From contig NZ_JAAAJC010000001.1 of NCBI RefSeq assembly GCF_009900715.1, positions 981,216-1,045,215 of the forward strand: 64,000 nt of DNA. Reading direction: 5' to 3'. The translations under genes were made by a program, and so were the position numbers. This document shows, one piece after another, positions 33,064 to 41,443 of this stretch (its first letter is position 1; every line of letters starts with the position of its first letter). This stretch comes from Halococcus salsus. Its GTDB lineage: Archaea > Halobacteriota > Halobacteria > Halobacteriales > Halococcaceae. The notes under the pieces were generated by a model that saw only the letters and a program-made list of their open reading frames with translations, had not been told where the DNA came from and searched no databases.

Positions 33064-35502
33064 ATGGGTATCGAGACCATCGAATCGAAGGACATCGACG
33101 CCGAGGCCGTGCTCGGGTCGGCGGTCGAGCGCCGCGAGGACCCCGCGCTGATCACCGGCGAGGCCGAGTACACCGACGACATCCAGCGGCCGAACATGAC
33201 CCACATGGCGGTGGTGCGGAGCCAGTACGGTCACGCGACGATCGAGGGCATCGACACGAGCGCGGCCGAGGAGCTCGACGGCGTGCTGGCCGTCTACACC
33301 GGCGAGGACGTCGACGTTCCGGGGATGATCCCGACCGGCTGGCAGCTCCCGAGCCTGAAGAACCCGGACCGACCGATGCTCGCGACCGACCGGGTACGCC
33401 ACGTCGGCGAGGCGGTCGCCGTCGTGGTCGCGGAGGACCGGTACACCGCGAAGGACGGCGTCGACCTCGTCGACGTTGACTACGACCGCCAGGACGCGAC
33501 CGTCGACCAGAGCGACGCGCTCGACGACGACGCACCGCGGGTCCACGAGGAGTTCGACGACAACGTCGCCTTCGACTTCGAGCTCGGCGACGAGGACGCC
33601 ACGAACGACGCCTTCGAGAACGCGGCCCACACCGCCGAGGTCGATCTGGAGAACCAGCGGGTGATCCCGAACGCGATGGAGCCGCGGGCCGCGCTCGCGG
33701 AGTACAAACCCAGTTCGGGCGACCTCGAACTCGACCTCACCACCCAGAACCCCCACCTCCATCGGCTGTTGCTCCCGGGCGTCATCGACGTCCCGGAGCA
33801 CAAGATCCACGTCCGCGCGCCCGAGGTCGGCGGCGGGTTCGGGAGCAAGTCGCCGCTCTACCCGGACGAGGCGCTCGCGTCGTGGTGTTCGATGCAGGTC
33901 GAGCGACCGGTGAAGTGGACCGCGACGCGTTCGGAGACCTACCAGACCGACGCGCAGGCGCGCGCCCACCAGACCACCGGCGAGATCGCGATGGACGAGG
34001 ACGGCACGATCACGGCGGTACGGGTGAACACGATCGCCAACATCGGCGCGTACCTCTCGATCTTCGCCGCGGCGATCCCCACGGTTCTGTACGCACCGCT
34101 GCTCTCGGGTCAGTACGAGATCCCGTCGATCTACTGCAACGTAGTCGGCTCGTTCACCAACACGGTCCCCGTGGACCTCTATCGCGGCGCGGGCCGGCCG
34201 GAGGCGCTCTTCGTGGTCGAGCGGCTGATCGACCTGGGGGCGCGCGAGGTCGGCATGGACCCCGCCGAGTTCCGGCGGCACAACTTCATCGGCTCCGACG
34301 ACTTCCCCTACGAGACGCCGGTGGCGGTCACCTACGACAGCGGCGACTACGAACCCGCGCTCGACAAGGCCCTCGACCTGCTCGACTACGACGACCTCCG
34401 CGAGCGCCAGGAGGAGCTTCGCGACGAGGGTCGGTACCTCGGCGTCGGCTTCTCGAGCTACATCGAGGCCTGCGGGCTCGCACCCTCGAAGATCGCGGGC
34501 TCGCTCGGCGCGCAAGCGGGCCTCTGGGAGAACGGGCTGGTCCGGATGCACCCCGGCGGGAAGGTCACGGCGTTCTGTGGTACCTCCGGACACGGTCAGG
34601 GCCACAAGACGACCTACGCCCAGATCGTGGCCGACGAGCTCGGGGTTCCCTACGACGACGTCGAGATCGTCGAGAGCGACACCGACGAGGTGCCCGAAGG
34701 CCGGGGGACCTACGGCTCGCGGTCGGCGGCGGTCGGCGGGAGCGCGCTCTCGACGAGCGCGGGGAAGGTCGTCGAGAAGGCACGGAAGATCGCCGCCCAC
34801 CAGCTGGAGGCCGACGAGGCCGACATCGACTTTTCCGGTGGTGAGTTCAGCGTCTCGGGCGCACCGGACCGTTCGATGACCATCCAGGAGGTCACCCAGC
34901 AGGCCTACCTCGCCCAGGACCTCCCCGAGGGGATGGAGCCGGGGCTCGAGGAGACCGCCTTCTACGACCCGGAGAACTTCGTCTTCCCGTTTGGGACCCA
35001 CGCCGCCGTGGTCGAGGTCGACCCCGAATCCGGCGAGATCGAGTTCGAGAACTACGTCGCCGTCGACGACGTCGGCCCCCAGATCAACCCCAAGATCGTC
35101 GAGGGCCAGATCCACGGCGGGGTCGCCCAGGGCGTGGGGCAAGCGCTCTACGAGGTCGCCGAGTACGACGACAACGGCAGCCTCGTCACGGGGTCGATGC
35201 AGGACTACACGGTGCCGAAGGCCGAGCACGTCCCTCACATGGAGACGGACCACACGGAGACGCCGTCGCCGCACAACCCGCTCGGCGTGAAGGGTGTCGG
35301 CGAGGCGGGCACCATCGCGGCCCCACAGGCCGTGGTGAACGCGGTCGTGGACGCGCTCGAACCGTTCGGCGTCGACCACATCGACATGCCGCTCACGAAC
35401 GAGTCGGTCTGGCAGGCGGTGAACGACAGCGCCGTCGCGGACGGCGGGACGACCGACGAAGCGAGTCGTGACGACGACGCCGACGCGGGAGGTGCGAACT
35501 GA
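33064..35502 (+). CDS. coxL: Molybdenum hydroxylase large subunit, form II CoxL-like
   Basis: This 812-residue xanthine-dehydrogenase-family protein holds the molybdopterin cytosine dinucleotide. It has GGGFGSKSPLYPDE (cofactor), DLYRGAGRPEA with Tyr373-Arg378 in the active-site loop, QGHKTTYAQI, GRGTYGSRSAAVGG, and the catalytic Glu747 in GVKGVGEAGT. True (form I) CO dehydrogenase has AYxCSFR at the loop, with the Cys that bears copper. Here it is YRGAGR, as in form II/aldehyde-oxidase-like enzymes, so the substrate is probably an aldehyde, purine or heterocycle. The stop overlaps the coxM start by one base. Confidence 0.93.
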   Translation: MGIETIESKDIDAEAVLGSAVERREDPALITGEAEYTDDIQRPNMTHMAVVRSQYGHATIEGIDTSAAEELDGVLAVYTGEDVDVPGMIPTGWQLPSLKNPDRPMLATDRVRHVGEAVAVVVAEDRYTAKDGVDLVDVDYDRQDATVDQSDALDDDAPRVHEEFDDNVAFDFELGDEDATNDAFENAAHTAEVDLENQRVIPNAMEPRAALAEYKPSSGDLELDLTTQNPHLHRLLLPGVIDVPEHKIHVRAPEVGGGFGSKSPLYPDEALASWCSMQVERPVKWTATRSETYQTDAQARAHQTTGEIAMDEDGTITAVRVNTIANIGAYLSIFAAAIPTVLYAPLLSGQYEIPSIYCNVVGSFTNTVPVDLYRGAGRPEALFVVERLIDLGAREVGMDPAEFRRHNFIGSDDFPYETPVAVTYDSGDYEPALDKALDLLDYDDLRERQEELRDEGRYLGVGFSSYIEACGLAPSKIAGSLGAQAGLWENGLVRMHPGGKVTAFCGTSGHGQGHKTTYAQIVADELGVPYDDVEIVESDTDEVPEGRGTYGSRSAAVGGSALSTSAGKVVEKARKIAAHQLEADEADIDFSGGEFSVSGAPDRSMTIQEVTQQAYLAQDLPEGMEPGLEETAFYDPENFVFPFGTHAAVVEVDPESGEIEFENYVAVDDVGPQINPKIVEGQIHGGVAQGVGQALYEVAEYDDNGSLVTGSMQDYTVPKAEHVPHMETDHTETPSPHNPLGVKGVGEAGTIAAPQAVVNAVVDALEPFGVDHIDMPLTNESVWQAVNDSAVADGGTTDEASRDDDADAGGAN

Positions 35503-36389
35503 TGTTCCCCGACGAGTTCGACTACTACGAGGCCGAGAGCGTCGCGGAGGCGATCGAGTTGCTCGACGAACACTTGGACGAGGAGACCGAACTACTCGCC
35601 GGCGGTCACAGCCTGCTGCCGGCGATGAAGACGGGGCTGTCGAGCCCCGACGTCCTGATCGACATCAGCGGCATCGAGGGGATGACGGGCGTCGAGGTCG
35701 ACGGCGACACGCTCGTGATCGGCGGGATGACGACCTACGGCGCGATCCTCGAAGCGGAGGAAGTAGCCGAGCACGCCCCCGCGCTCGAAGAGGCGGTGGC
35801 GTGGGTCGGCGACGTCCAGGTCAGAAACCGCGGCACCATCGGCGGCAACCTCGCCCACGGCGACCCCGCGGCGGATCTACCTGGGGCGGCGCTCGCCTCG
35901 AACGCCACCCTCGTGGTCGAGGGCCCGGACGGCGAACGCGAGGTACCGGCCGACGACTTCTTCTTCGGGATGTACGCCACCGACGTCGGTCCCGACGAAC
36001 TCCTCACGCGCGTGGAGATCCCGGTGGCCGACGGCGCGGTCGGCGCGTACGCGAAGAAGGCGAGTCCATCGTCGGGCTACGCGATGGTCGGCGTGGCCGC
36101 GCTGCTCGACATCGACGGCGACACGATCGAGTCCGCCCGCGTCGCCGCCAACGGCGTGATGGACCACGGGGTCCGGCTCGAACCCGTCGAGGAGGCGCTC
36201 GTCGACGGCACGTTCGACGCCGACACCATCGAGGCCGCCGCCGACCACGCGGGCGACGACCTCGACGTGGACCTGATGATGTCGGACCTCCAGGCCTCGA
36301 ACGAGTTCCGCGCCCAGCTCCTCGAGGTCTACACGAAGCGGGCGCTGACCGGCGTCCACGACGCCGCCGACCGGACGGCGGCCGACTGA
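35502..36389 (+). CDS. coxM: Molybdenum hydroxylase FAD-binding subunit (CoxM-like)
   Basis: This 295-residue flavoprotein subunit has FAD-binding motifs AGGHSLLPAMK at ~34-44 and TIGGNLAHGDPAADL at ~112-126, and the CO-dehydrogenase flavoprotein C-terminal domain after ~175. It passes electrons from CoxS to the acceptor, probably the respiratory quinone pool or a ferredoxin. The ATG overlaps the coxL TGA by one base, so translation is coupled. Confidence 0.94.
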   Translation: MFPDEFDYYEAESVAEAIELLDEHLDEETELLAGGHSLLPAMKTGLSSPDVLIDISGIEGMTGVEVDGDTLVIGGMTTYGAILEAEEVAEHAPALEEAVAWVGDVQVRNRGTIGGNLAHGDPAADLPGAALASNATLVVEGPDGEREVPADDFFFGMYATDVGPDELLTRVEIPVADGAVGAYAKKASPSSGYAMVGVAALLDIDGDTIESARVAANGVMDHGVRLEPVEEALVDGTFDADTIEAAADHAGDDLDVDLMMSDLQASNEFRAQLLEVYTKRALTGVHDAADRTAAD

Positions 36390-36461
36390 TCGGCGGGACC
36401 CCGGTCCGCCGCGGTCCGGGCGAGCGAGGGAGCTACATTCCTTGACGACGAAGGGGACACC

Positions 36462-37394
36462 ATGAGCGAACGGCCGACGGGGTTCACCGAGGCGACCGAG
36501 GCCGAGGTCGGGGCCGCGTTCGACGCCACGGGATACGTCGCCGACGACGAGATCGTGACGACGACGGCGCTGTCGCTTCGGCTCGGCAAGCCGCTGCTCG
36601 TCGAGGGCGAACCGGGAGCGGGAAAGACCGAACTCGCGAAGGTGCTCGCCGACGGCTTCGACACCGACCTCGTTCGACTCCAGTGTTACGAGGGACTGAC
36701 AGCCGAGAGCGCGCTCTACGAGTGGAACTACACCAAACAGCTCCTCGCGACGCAGACGGCCGACACGGGGGAGGCTGGATCCGCTGCCGACGATCCGGAC
36801 CACTCCGTCTTCACCGAGGAGTACCTGCTCGAACGCCCGCTGCTCCGGGCGCTCCGAGCCGACGGCGACCGTCCCCCAGTACTCCTGATCGACGAGGTCG
36901 ACCGCGCCGACGAGGAGTTCGAGGCGCTGTTGCTCGAAGTCCTCTCGGAGTTCCAGGTCACGATCCCCGAACTCGGGACGGTCCGGGCGGCGACCCCACC
37001 GGCGGTGGTGATCACCTCGAACCGGACGCGCGGGCTCTCGGACGCGCTGAAGCGCCGGTGTCTCTTCCTCCACGTCGAACCGCCGTCGTTCGAGAAGGAG
37101 CGCGCGATCCTCGAACGGAAGGTCCCGGAACTCGACACCGCGGTGGCCGCCGAGCTCTGTGCCGCGGTCGGGCGGCTCCGCGAGGAACCTCTGTTGAAAC
37201 CGCCGGGGGCGGCCGAGACCATCGACTGGGCGCGTGCGGTGGCCGCGTTGCGTGACGGGTCGGACGAACCCCTCGATCGCGAGACCGTCAGAACCACGCT
37301 CGGCTGTCTCCTGAAGGAGGTCGAGGACGTCGAGCGCGTCGACGACGACCTGCTCGGTTCGTTGCTCACCGCCGCGACGGAGGTCGACGCGTGA
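36462..37394 (+). CDS. coxD: MoxR-family AAA+ ATPase, CoxD-like
   Basis: This 310-residue AAA+ ATPase has Walker A GEPGAGKTE, the pore-loop region YEGLTAESALYEWNY, Walker B LLIDEVDRADEEFEA, and sensor ITSNRTRGLSDALKRRC. In carboxidotrophs CoxD acts with CoxE to mature the metal centre of CoxL. Here it sits between coxM and a CoxE-like VWA gene, whose GTG start overlaps its stop by four bases. It is distinct from the MoxR at 21812, which has other neighbours. Confidence 0.92.
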   Translation: MSERPTGFTEATEAEVGAAFDATGYVADDEIVTTTALSLRLGKPLLVEGEPGAGKTELAKVLADGFDTDLVRLQCYEGLTAESALYEWNYTKQLLATQTADTGEAGSAADDPDHSVFTEEYLLERPLLRALRADGDRPPVLLIDEVDRADEEFEALLLEVLSEFQVTIPELGTVRAATPPAVVITSNRTRGLSDALKRRCLFLHVEPPSFEKERAILERKVPELDTAVAAELCAAVGRLREEPLLKPPGAAETIDWARAVAALRDGSDEPLDRETVRTTLGCLLKEVEDVERVDDDLLGSLLTAATEVDA

Positions 37395-38704
37395 GCCCCG
37401 GCCGCAACGGGACCGAGAGTGGAGCCCCGCTCGCCGCCGCCAGCGACCACGTTCGCGACGAACTCGTGCGGTTCGTCCGGGCGCTCCGGCGGGCGGGCGT
37501 GGCGGTGCCGGCGAACGCGGGCGTCACGGCCGGGCGCGCGCTCGCCGACGTAGGGCTCGACGACCCCGACCGCGTCCGGGTCGCGCTCCGGGCGAGCCTC
37601 GTCGCCGACGCGACGGACCGCCCGACGTTCGACCGGCTGTTCGAGGCGTTCTGGCGGCGGCTCGCCGCCGGTCCCGATACCGCGGACGCAGCGGGGTGGA
37701 CCGACGACGGGCCCGAGGGCGGACTCGCGTCGTTCGGGGCCGAACCGGCCGCCGGTGAGGGAGGAGCACAGGACGACGAGAACGAAGCCGACGAAACGGT
37801 CGCCGAACGCCACGTCGGAGCCGTCATCGGTCGCGAAACCACGGCTTCCGACGCCGACGGCGACGGCGCGACGACCGCACGGTACAGCCCGAACGGCCGG
37901 CGGACGGCGGTGTCGGCAGCCCACGCCAGCCACGAGTTCGGGACGGCGTTCGACACGCTCACCGAAAGCCTCGCGACGCTGTCGGGCCGGCGGTGGCGGG
38001 GGGGCGGCGACGAGCGCCCCGACGTCCGGCGCGCGCTCCGGGCCAGCGTCGCCACCGGCGGCACGGTGGTCGAGGTCCCGCGGCGACGACGCGCGCGGAG
38101 CGAGCTCCGTGCCTGTCTGCTCGTGGACGTCAGCCGGTCGGTGCTCGACGTGGTGGACCGCTCGTTCCTGCTCGAGTTCCTCCGCCGCGCACACGAGGCG
38201 TGGCGCGAGGCGCGGGTGTTCTTCTTCGACGACGACCTCCGTGAGGTCACGTCGGCGTTCGACGCATCGGACGAGCGCGCGCTCGACGCGCTCTCGCGAG
38301 CCGAGGCCGAGTGGGGCGGCGGCACCCGGATCGGCGGCTCGCTCGCCCGACTCCACGAACGCGCGTCGGACGCCGTCTCGCGCGACTCCGTAGTGTTCGT
38401 GGTCAGCGACGGGCTGGAGATGGGCGACGTCGAGACCCTCGAACGCGAGGCGGCGTGGCTCTCGCGGCGGGCGCGGGCGGTGTTCTGGTTGAACCCGCTC
38501 GCGGTCTCGCCGGAATACGAACCCACGGCGCGCGGGATGGCCGCCGCGCTACCCTATCTCGACGGGTTGTTCGCGTTCGCCGGCCCCGACGACCTCGCGG
38601 AGCTGGCGCGCCAGCTCGACCGGCGGGGCCACCACGGCCGTATCGGCTACGAGTACGACCCACGACGGGTCGAAGCGACTCACGAACGGAGACACACCGC
38701 ATGA
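37391..38704 (+). CDS. coxE: VWA-domain protein, CoxE-like
   Basis: This 437-residue protein has an N-terminal helical region (~15-100), an acidic low-complexity linker, and a C-terminal VWA domain. The MIDAS motif DVSRS is visible in LLVDVSRSVLD, followed by VVFVSDGLEMGD and FWLNPLAVSPEY. Partner of the CoxD ATPase in cofactor maturation. GTG start overlapping coxD; its TGA overlaps the coxF ATG (ATGA). The linker is longer and more acidic than in bacterial CoxE. Confidence 0.9.
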   Translation: MSPGRNGTESGAPLAAASDHVRDELVRFVRALRRAGVAVPANAGVTAGRALADVGLDDPDRVRVALRASLVADATDRPTFDRLFEAFWRRLAAGPDTADAAGWTDDGPEGGLASFGAEPAAGEGGAQDDENEADETVAERHVGAVIGRETTASDADGDGATTARYSPNGRRTAVSAAHASHEFGTAFDTLTESLATLSGRRWRGGGDERPDVRRALRASVATGGTVVEVPRRRRARSELRACLLVDVSRSVLDVVDRSFLLEFLRRAHEAWREARVFFFDDDLREVTSAFDASDERALDALSRAEAEWGGGTRIGGSLARLHERASDAVSRDSVVFVVSDGLEMGDVETLEREAAWLSRRARAVFWLNPLAVSPEYEPTARGMAAALPYLDGLFAFAGPDDLAELARQLDRRGHHGRIGYEYDPRRVEATHERRHTA

Positions 38705-39837
38705 CCACGACCGACTGGAGCCTCTCGGAGACCGACGTACTGTCCCGCGTCGGCGACGCGCTCGCCGACGACCGCGACGACGTGCTCGCGACGGTGATCG
38801 ACGTCGAGGGGAGCGCCTACCGACGACCGGGTGCGAAGATGCTGATCCGGCCCGACGACACCGCGGGGTCGATCACCGCGGGCTGTCTCGAAGACGAGGT
38901 CGCGCGGGTCGGCGGCGAGGTCCGCGAGTCGGGCGAGCCGCGTATCGAGACCTACGACCTCACCGGTGGCGACGACGCGCTCTGGGGTCACGGCATGGGT
39001 TGTAACGGGATCATAACCGTTCTTCTCGAACCCGTCGACGAGCGCCACCGTCCGGTGGTCGAGACGGTCGCGGCCCACGAACCGGTCGCCGTCGCCACGG
39101 TCGTCGGCGGTGCGGGGACGGTCGGCGAGCGCGCGTGGTACCGCCCCGACGAGGGCTTCGCGGGTGGGCTCGACGAACAAATTCGGGAGGCACTCGCCGG
39201 GCCGGCCGCCGAACTCCTCGGCGACGGCGGGGCGGACGTCGTCGAGGTCGAGACCGACGACGGACCGATCGAGGTGTTCGTCGACGGGATCGACGTCCCG
39301 CCGCATCTCGTGGTGCTCGGGTCGGGCCCCGACGTCGTTCCGGTCGTCGACCTCGCCAAACGCGTCGACTTCCGGGTCAGCGTCGTGAGCTTCCGCGGTG
39401 CGCGCGCGAACCGGGAGCGGTTCCCGGGGGCCGACGCCGTCCTGTCGAGTTCGCCGGCCGCCCTCGGTGACGACCTCTCGTTCGACGACGAGACCTACGT
39501 CGTGGTGATGACCCACAACTTCGTCGACGACGGCCTCGCGCTCGAAACCCTGCTCGACACGCGGGTGCCCTACATCGGGTTGATGGGACCACGCGAGCGC
39601 TTCGAGGAGCTCCGCGAGGAGTTCGACGACGAGGTCTCGATGACGGGCGAGGACGTCGAGCGGGTTCACACGCCGATCGGCCTCGACCTCGGCGGCGATT
39701 CGCCCTACGAGGTCGCCTACAGCATCGTCGGCGAGGTGCTCGCGGTCGCCAACGGTCGGTCCTCGGGCCACCTCTCGGCGCGTGCGGGACCGATCCACGA
39801 CCGCCGCGACCTCGACGCCGGGGTCGCCCCCGAGTAG
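38701..39837 (+). CDS. coxF: XdhC/CoxI (CoxF-like) family maturation protein
   Basis: This 378-residue protein is of the XdhC/CoxF family. The N-terminal XdhC_CoxI domain has ATVIDVEGSAYRRPGAKMLI, GSITAGCLEDEV and GHGMGCNGIITVLLEP. The C-terminal Rossmann domain has LVVLGSGPDVVPVV and YIGLMGPRERFEELREEF. XdhC proteins hold the molybdenum cofactor, promote its sulfuration and insert it into the hydroxylase. Last gene of the operon; it converges with the DUF58 gene 26 bases away. Confidence 0.93.
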   Translation: MTTTDWSLSETDVLSRVGDALADDRDDVLATVIDVEGSAYRRPGAKMLIRPDDTAGSITAGCLEDEVARVGGEVRESGEPRIETYDLTGGDDALWGHGMGCNGIITVLLEPVDERHRPVVETVAAHEPVAVATVVGGAGTVGERAWYRPDEGFAGGLDEQIREALAGPAAELLGDGGADVVEVETDDGPIEVFVDGIDVPPHLVVLGSGPDVVPVVDLAKRVDFRVSVVSFRGARANRERFPGADAVLSSSPAALGDDLSFDDETYVVVMTHNFVDDGLALETLLDTRVPYIGLMGPRERFEELREEFDDEVSMTGEDVERVHTPIGLDLGGDSPYEVAYSIVGEVLAVANGRSSGHLSARAGPIHDRRDLDAGVAPE

Positions 39838-39863
39838 TCCCGACCGTTCCACCCTACCGGTTC

Positions 39864-41303
39864 CTACTGCGTGTTTCGCGAACTCGCACGCCGGCGTGCG
39901 CTCGACAGGATGGCGTCGATCCGGTCGCGCGGGCCGACCTCGAACGCCGAGACCCGTCGCAGTCGTGCGAGTTCGAGCCGGAAGGACTCGAACTCCCGGT
40001 AGCGCTCGTAGCTGGCTTCGAGGTCGGTGAGGCCGCCCGGTTCGAACAGCGCCGACGGGGTGAGGAAGACGAGCACGCGACCGTCGCCGCGGCGGGCTAG
40101 CCTGACCGTCTCGCGGAGTTCGGCGCGGTTGGCGTCGTCGGTGAAGATCACGGTCCAGACGGTGCCGCTCAGCCGGGCGAGGTGGGCGCGGGCGGTCTCG
40201 AACAGCGGGTCGCCCCTGATGCGTTCGGCGTAGGTGTCGTCCGTCTCGAAGTACGGCCGAAGCGTGCGCCCGAATGCGTCGTCGCCGGAGAGGCGGACGG
40301 CGGCGCGCCGCGAGGTCGCCGGGCTGTGGCTCCCGGAGTCGCCGGCGGTCGTGGTGGCGGGGTCGGTCGCCGTGAGGTCGCGCAGTCGCCCCTCGATGAG
40401 CGAGTACTGCCCGACCGCGGGGTTGCGCCGGTCGGTGAGCCCCTCGTCGCCGACCGCGTAGTAGCCGAGCGGGTCACCGAACGACCGGACGCTGTCGACG
40501 AACAGCAACGCGACCTGGGTGGCGTAGTCGAGCTTCGTCTCGTTCGTCGGCCCGTCGGCCATCGTCGCGCGGTGGTCGACGAGCATCGCGGTGACGATGT
40601 CGGTCTCGATCTCGTACTCGCGAACGTAGGGCTCGCCCATCCGGGCGGTCGCCTTCCAGTCGATCCGACCCGCGGCGTCGCCGGCGACGTACTCCCGGAG
40701 CTCGCCGGGGTCGAGCCCGGCGTCGCGGCGGCCGCTCTCGCGCTCCCCGTAGGCGGCCATCAGCGGGTCGCCGCCTTGCCCGACGTGGACGTCGTGCGGA
40801 CCGCGCGGTTCGACCACCATCGTCGGCGTGGACCCGCGTTCGAAGCGCTCGGTGAAACACCCGGCCGGACCGAGGACCTCGATCGCCGGCGTTCCGAACT
40901 CGTAGGTCCCGGCGACCGCCCACTCGAGGAAGACCGCCGTGCTCGCGGTCGTCTCGCCCGGTTCGAGCCGGACACGGCGGTCCTCGCGGTCCGTCCCGGT
41001 CGCGCTCACCGGCGGCGCGAGCTCGACGGTGACGGCGAGCGACGACGGCTCGGGCAGCCGTACGGCGAGCGTGACCGACGTCTCGCGCTCGGCGACGACG
41101 CGCTCCTGGGCGAGTACCTGCTCGACGACGATCGTGTCGGCGGTCCGCCTCGCCGCCCGAACGAACCGGTACTGCTCGACCGCCAGCCACGCGCCGAGCG
41201 CGGCCGCGCCGACCAGCAGGCGCGGGTCGGCGAAGGCGACGGCGAGGCCGACGAGAACCCCGCCGGCACCGACGAACCCCCAGCCACGGCGCGTGAGTCG
41301 CAT
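39864..41303 (-). CDS. DUF58 domain protein
   Basis: This 479-residue protein has two N-terminal hydrophobic helices (~8-42), a beta-rich middle, and the DUF58 core with REYVAGDAAGRIDWKATARMGEPYVREYE. A VWA-like C-terminus follows (TAMLVDHRATM, VWTVIFTDDANRAEL). DUF58 proteins work with MoxR ATPases. The nearest upstream gene on the strand is DUF4129. Its usual downstream neighbour in haloarchaea, DUF7519, lies at 23688-24173, beyond the cox-like block. Confidence 0.92.
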   Translation of the reverse strand: MRLTRRGWGFVGAGGVLVGLAVAFADPRLLVGAAALGAWLAVEQYRFVRAARRTADTIVVEQVLAQERVVAERETSVTLAVRLPEPSSLAVTVELAPPVSATGTDREDRRVRLEPGETTASTAVFLEWAVAGTYEFGTPAIEVLGPAGCFTERFERGSTPTMVVEPRGPHDVHVGQGGDPLMAAYGERESGRRDAGLDPGELREYVAGDAAGRIDWKATARMGEPYVREYEIETDIVTAMLVDHRATMADGPTNETKLDYATQVALLFVDSVRSFGDPLGYYAVGDEGLTDRRNPAVGQYSLIEGRLRDLTATDPATTTAGDSGSHSPATSRRAAVRLSGDDAFGRTLRPYFETDDTYAERIRGDPLFETARAHLARLSGTVWTVIFTDDANRAELRETVRLARRGDGRVLVFLTPSALFEPGGLTDLEASYERYREFESFRLELARLRRVSAFEVGPRDRIDAILSSARRRASSRNTQ

Positions 41304-41443
41304 GCGTCTACCTCGATAGCGCGATAGTTCAAGCTACTGGTCGTCCGAACGGATCGTGGACCTCGACGGTTCGGCGACCGGTGTGACGCGAATCGTGGTG
41401 AGAAGGGTCGTGCGCCGATCCGTGGCGAAGCGTGGCGAGCCGC

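Noticed and set aside
32980-35379. 799-residue minus-strand frame opposite coxL
   Set aside because: Antisense shadow of coxL. The coxL protein has all family motifs, and the opposite frame has none.
33064-35502. Aerobic CO dehydrogenase (form I) annotation of the large subunit
   Set aside because: The copper-ligand Cys and CSFR loop are absent. The loop is YRGAGR, so form I CODH is not supported.
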